Origin: Oasisia sp. SBJ-2009
Lineage: Eukaryota > Annelida > Polychaeta > Sabellida > Siboglinidae
DNA length: 64,000 bases
Assembly (NCBI GenBank): GCA_964017155.1
Contig: OZ024854.1
Location: 52,381,096-52,445,095, forward strand
Direction of reading: 5' to 3'
Position 1 is the first letter of the stretch; each line of letters opens with the position of its first letter. This document shows, piece by piece, positions 60,450 to 64,000 of the stretch. Under the pieces are notes generated by a model. The model made no database searches, was not told the origin of the DNA, and saw only the letters and a program-made list of their open reading frames with translations. Made by a program: the position numbers and the translations under genes.

Positions 60450-61018
60450 CATGGCATCTAAAGCTGCAGTATGTTAACCAGAAGCAGTTGTGTTGTTTAA
60501 TTCTGTTGGTCTGTTTCCAGAACAGACTCGCAAGGATGTTTTGCTCTCTGCACCAATTGACAATGAGCATTAGGATTCTGACAAAGCCAGTTTATGTCGG
60601 TTCAGTTCACTTGGATATAAAAACAATTAGCATGACAGAGGGCAAAAGTTTGTCGGCGTAGTTTGTACATTTATTTCTTACTCAGTGACTCTTAATAAGT
60701 GCAGTATTCCAGTTGTCTGAATTTGCAATCTGAGGTGATAAATGGCTGATTGATGCTGTAAGTGAGGAATGGTAGAGGTTGCTCCTGTACTCTGGGACCA
60801 ACTCGGTTGTGTGAGGATGAGTGTGTGAGGGCCAGCTGTTGGTGAGGTCAGTGCACTCGCTCCACTGGTCACTCAGTGCTCTTGCATAAGTCTGCCAGAG
60901 AAACAACTGGACACACCACAGTTTGTGGACGTTATGTGAAAAACATGAAAGACCATCATATACAAACCTCTGTTGGGTTAAGAAATGTTGCTAAGGATAT
61001 GCCCCAATCCTGTAACTA

Positions 61019-61020
<2 letters not shown>
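60450..61020. other. Unassigned DNA
   Basis: A 74-codon minus-strand frame (60682-60906, reading LWQTYARALSDQWSECTD) has no recognised motif. Confidence 0.35.

Positions 61021-61065
<45 letters not shown>
61021..61065. repeat. (TA)n microsatellite
   Basis: Pure TA run. Confidence 0.96.
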
Positions 61066-61068
<3 letters not shown>

Positions 61069-61136
61069 TGTCATTATATTTCAGATTTAATTAGCCACCA
61101 CTCTGCCATATATAAAATGTAAACATATGCATCAAC

Positions 61137-63465
61137 TCACCCTCCTCCCCTTTCTCTCCCTACCTCCCTCCACACCCCTTCTCCCTACCTCCCCCATATC
61201 CCATCTCCCTACCTCCCCCATATCCCATCTCCCTACCTCCCCCATAACCCACCCCCCTAAGTCCCCTCACACCCCTTCTCCCTACCTCCCTCCACACCCC
61301 TTCTCCCTACCTCCCTCACACCCATTCTCCCACCTCCTTCCACACCCCATCTCCCTACTTCCCTCCACACCCCTTCTCCCTACCTTCCCTCACACCCATT
61401 CTCCCACCTCCTTCCACACCCCATCTCCCTACTTCCCTCCACACCCCTTCTCCCTACCTCCCTCCACACCCCTTCTCCCAACCTCCCTCCACACCCCATC
61501 TCCCTACTTCCCTCCACACCCCTTCTCCCTACCTCCCTCCACACCCCTTCTCCCTACTTCCCTCCACACCCCTTCTCCCTACCTCCCTCCACACCCCTTC
61601 TCCCTACTTCCCTCCACACCCCTTCTCCCTACCTCCCTCACACCCCTTCTCCATACATCCCTCCACACCCCTTCTCCCTACTTCCCTCCACACCCCTTCT
61701 CCCTACCTCCCTCACACCCCTTCTCCATACATCCCTCCACACCCCTTCTCCCTACCTCCCTCCACACCCCATCTCCCTACTTCCCTCCACACCCCTTCTC
61801 CCTACTTCCCTCCACACCCCTTCTCCCTACTTCCCTCCACACCCCTTCTCCCTACTTCCCTCCACACCCCTTCTCCCTACTTCCCTCCACACCCCTTCTC
61901 CCTACTTCCCTCCACACCCCTTCTCCCTACTTCCCTCCACACCCCTTCTCCCTACCTCCCTCCACACCCCTTCTCCCTACTTCCCTCCACACCCCTTCTC
62001 CCTACTTCCCTCCACACCCCTTCTCCCTACTTCCCTCCACACCCCTTCTCCCAACCTCCCTCCACACCCCTTCTCCCTACCTCCCTCCACACCCCTTCTC
62101 CCTACTTCCCTCCACACCCCTTCTCCCTACCTCCCCCACACCCCTTCTCCCTACATCCCTCCATACCCCATCTCCCTACCTCCCTCCACACCCCTTCTCC
62201 CTACCTCCCTCCACACCCCTTCTCCCTACCTCCCTCACACCCCTTCTCCATACATCCCTCCACACCCCTTCTCCCTACCTCCTTTCACACCCCTTCTCCC
62301 TACATCCCTCCATACCCCTTCTCCCTACCTCCCTCCACACCCCTTCTCCATACCTCCCTCCACACCCCTTCTCCCTACCTCCCTCACACCCCTTCTCCAT
62401 ACATCCCTCCACACCCCTTCTCCCTACCTCCTTTCACACCCCTTCTCCCTACATCCCTCCATACCCCTTCTCCCTACCTCCCTCCACACCCCTTCTCCCT
62501 ACCTCTTTTCACACCCCTTCTCCCTACATCCCTCCATACCCCTTCTCCCTACCTCCCTCCACACCCCTTCTCCCTACCTCCCTCCACACCCCTTCTCCAT
62601 ACCTCCCTCCACACCCCATCTCCCTACCTCCCTCCACACCCCTTCTCCCTACCTCCCTCCACACCCCTTCTCCCTACCTCCCTCACACCCCTTCTCCATA
62701 CATCCCTCCACACCCCTTCTCCCTACCTCCCTCCACACCCCTTCTCCCTACCTCCCTCACACCCCTTCTCCATACATCCCTCCACACCCCTTCTCCCTAC
62801 CTCCCTCCACACCCCTTCTCCCTACCTCCCTCACACCCCTTCTCCATACATCCCTCCACACCCCTTCTCCATACCTCCCTCCACACCCCATCTCCCTACC
62901 TCCCTCCACACCCCTTCTCCATACATCCCTCCACACCCCTTCTCCCTACCTCCTTTCACACCCCTTCTCCCTACATCCCTCCATACCCCTTCTCCCTACC
63001 TCCCTCCACACCCCTTCTCCATACCTCCCTCCACACCCCTTCTCCATACATCCCTCCACACCCCTTCTCCCTACCTCCCTCCACACCCCTTCTCCCTACC
63101 TCCCTCCACACCCCTTCTCCATACCTCCCTCCACACCCCTTCTCCATACCTCCCTCCACACCCCTTCTCCATACCTCCCTCCACACCCCTTCTCCCTACC
63201 TCCCTCCACACCCCTTCTCCATACATCCCTCCACACCCCTTCTCCCAACCTCCCTCCACACCCCTTCTCCCTACCTCCCTCCACACCCCTTCTCCCTACC
63301 TCCCTCCACACCCCTTCTCCATACATCCCTCCACACCCCTTCTCCATACATCCCTCCACACCCCTTCTCCCTACCTCCCTCCACACCCCTTCTCCCTACC
63401 TCCCTCCACACCCCTTCTCCCTACCTCCCTCCACACCCCTTCTCCATACCTCCCTCCACACCCCA
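61137..63465. repeat. 25-bp polypyrimidine minisatellite, about 93 copies
   Basis: Unit ctccctccacaccccttctc followed by cctac. Variants are ttccctcc, tacatccctcc, cacaccccatc and tccatac. The plus strand has almost no G, and purines are nearly only A. Confidence 0.97.
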
Positions 63466-64000
63466 TCTCCCCTTATCCCTATCTCCTCCCCACCCCCCAT
63501 CTCCCCTTATCCCTATCTCCTCCCACCCCCCATCTCCCCTTATCCCTATCTCCTCCCACCCCCCATCTCCCCTTATCCCTATCTCCTCCAACACCCCATC
63601 TCCCCTTATCCCTAACTCCTCCCACACCCCCATCTCCCCTTATCCCTATCTCCTCCCACCCCCCATCTCCCCTTATCCTTATCTCCTCCCACCCCCCATC
63701 TCCCCTTATCCCTATCTCCTCCCAGACCCCATCTCCCCTTATCCCTATCTCCTCCCCCCCCCCCCCATCTCCCCTTATCCCTATCTCCTCCCCCCCCCAT
63801 CTCCCCTTATCCCTATCTCCTCCCAGACCCCATCTCCCCTTATCCCTATCTCCTCCCCCCCCCCATCTCCCCTTATCCCTATCTCCTCCCCCCCCCATCT
63901 CCCCTTATCCCTATCTCCTCCCACCCCCCATCTCCCCTTATCCCTATCTCCTTCCACACCCCATCTCCCCTTATCCCTATCTCCTCCCACACCCCATCTC
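63466..64000. repeat. 32-33-bp polypyrimidine minisatellite, runs off the window
   Basis: Unit ccttatccctatctcctccc followed by acccccatctcc, with C-run length differences (up to 12 C near 63755). It shares the ccccatctccc core with the 25-bp array to its left. The right end is not in the window. Confidence 0.96.

Overview
This is a eukaryotic, intron-bearing and very repeat-rich window. It contains tRNA-derived SINEs, non-LTR retrotransposon pieces, hAT-type DNA transposon remains, many (TA)n runs, and an unusual number of unrelated minisatellites. Together with a rhodopsin-class GPCR, this suits an invertebrate metazoan. A marine lophotrochozoan, perhaps a mollusc, is my best guess, but nothing in the window proves it. 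I see no bacterial operons, CRISPR arrays or rRNA genes.

Layout. 0.3-2.2 kb holds a broken hAT transposase of the ZMYM/P52rIPK-like type. 3.4-9.4 kb holds minisatellites, LINE scraps, a 50-bp near-perfect palindrome (6322-6371) and a 408-bp foldback around a (TA)n core (8972-9379). 14.0-19.7 kb is a large 49-bp satellite interrupted by a 1.9-kb, 5'-truncated LINE whose reverse-transcriptase frame is intact. 19.9-20.9 kb has a G-rich 10-bp array and a (CA)n run.

22.7-26.4 kb contains the only gene I can reconstruct with confidence: a minus-strand class A GPCR of 412 residues in two coding exons, with a probable 5'-UTR exon further upstream. Its coding intron consists almost entirely of two tandem arrays. 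One of them is an iterated copy of the 3' splice acceptor itself.

26.4-35.2 kb is mostly unassigned AT-rich DNA with SINEs and hAT ends. From 35.3 kb to the end, minisatellites dominate: 30, 28, 33, 5, 27, 45, 44, 31, 34, 35/37, about 17, 19, 25 and about 32 bp units. One array (53.5-54.8 kb) is organised as a 179-bp higher-order repeat. By my count, tandem arrays cover roughly a third of the window.

Most long open frames here come from tandem repeats whose unit length is a multiple of three, or from repeats lacking stops, and are not annotated as genes. I found no new multi-gene system. The strongest oddity is the self-replicated splice-acceptor minisatellite in the GPCR intron.
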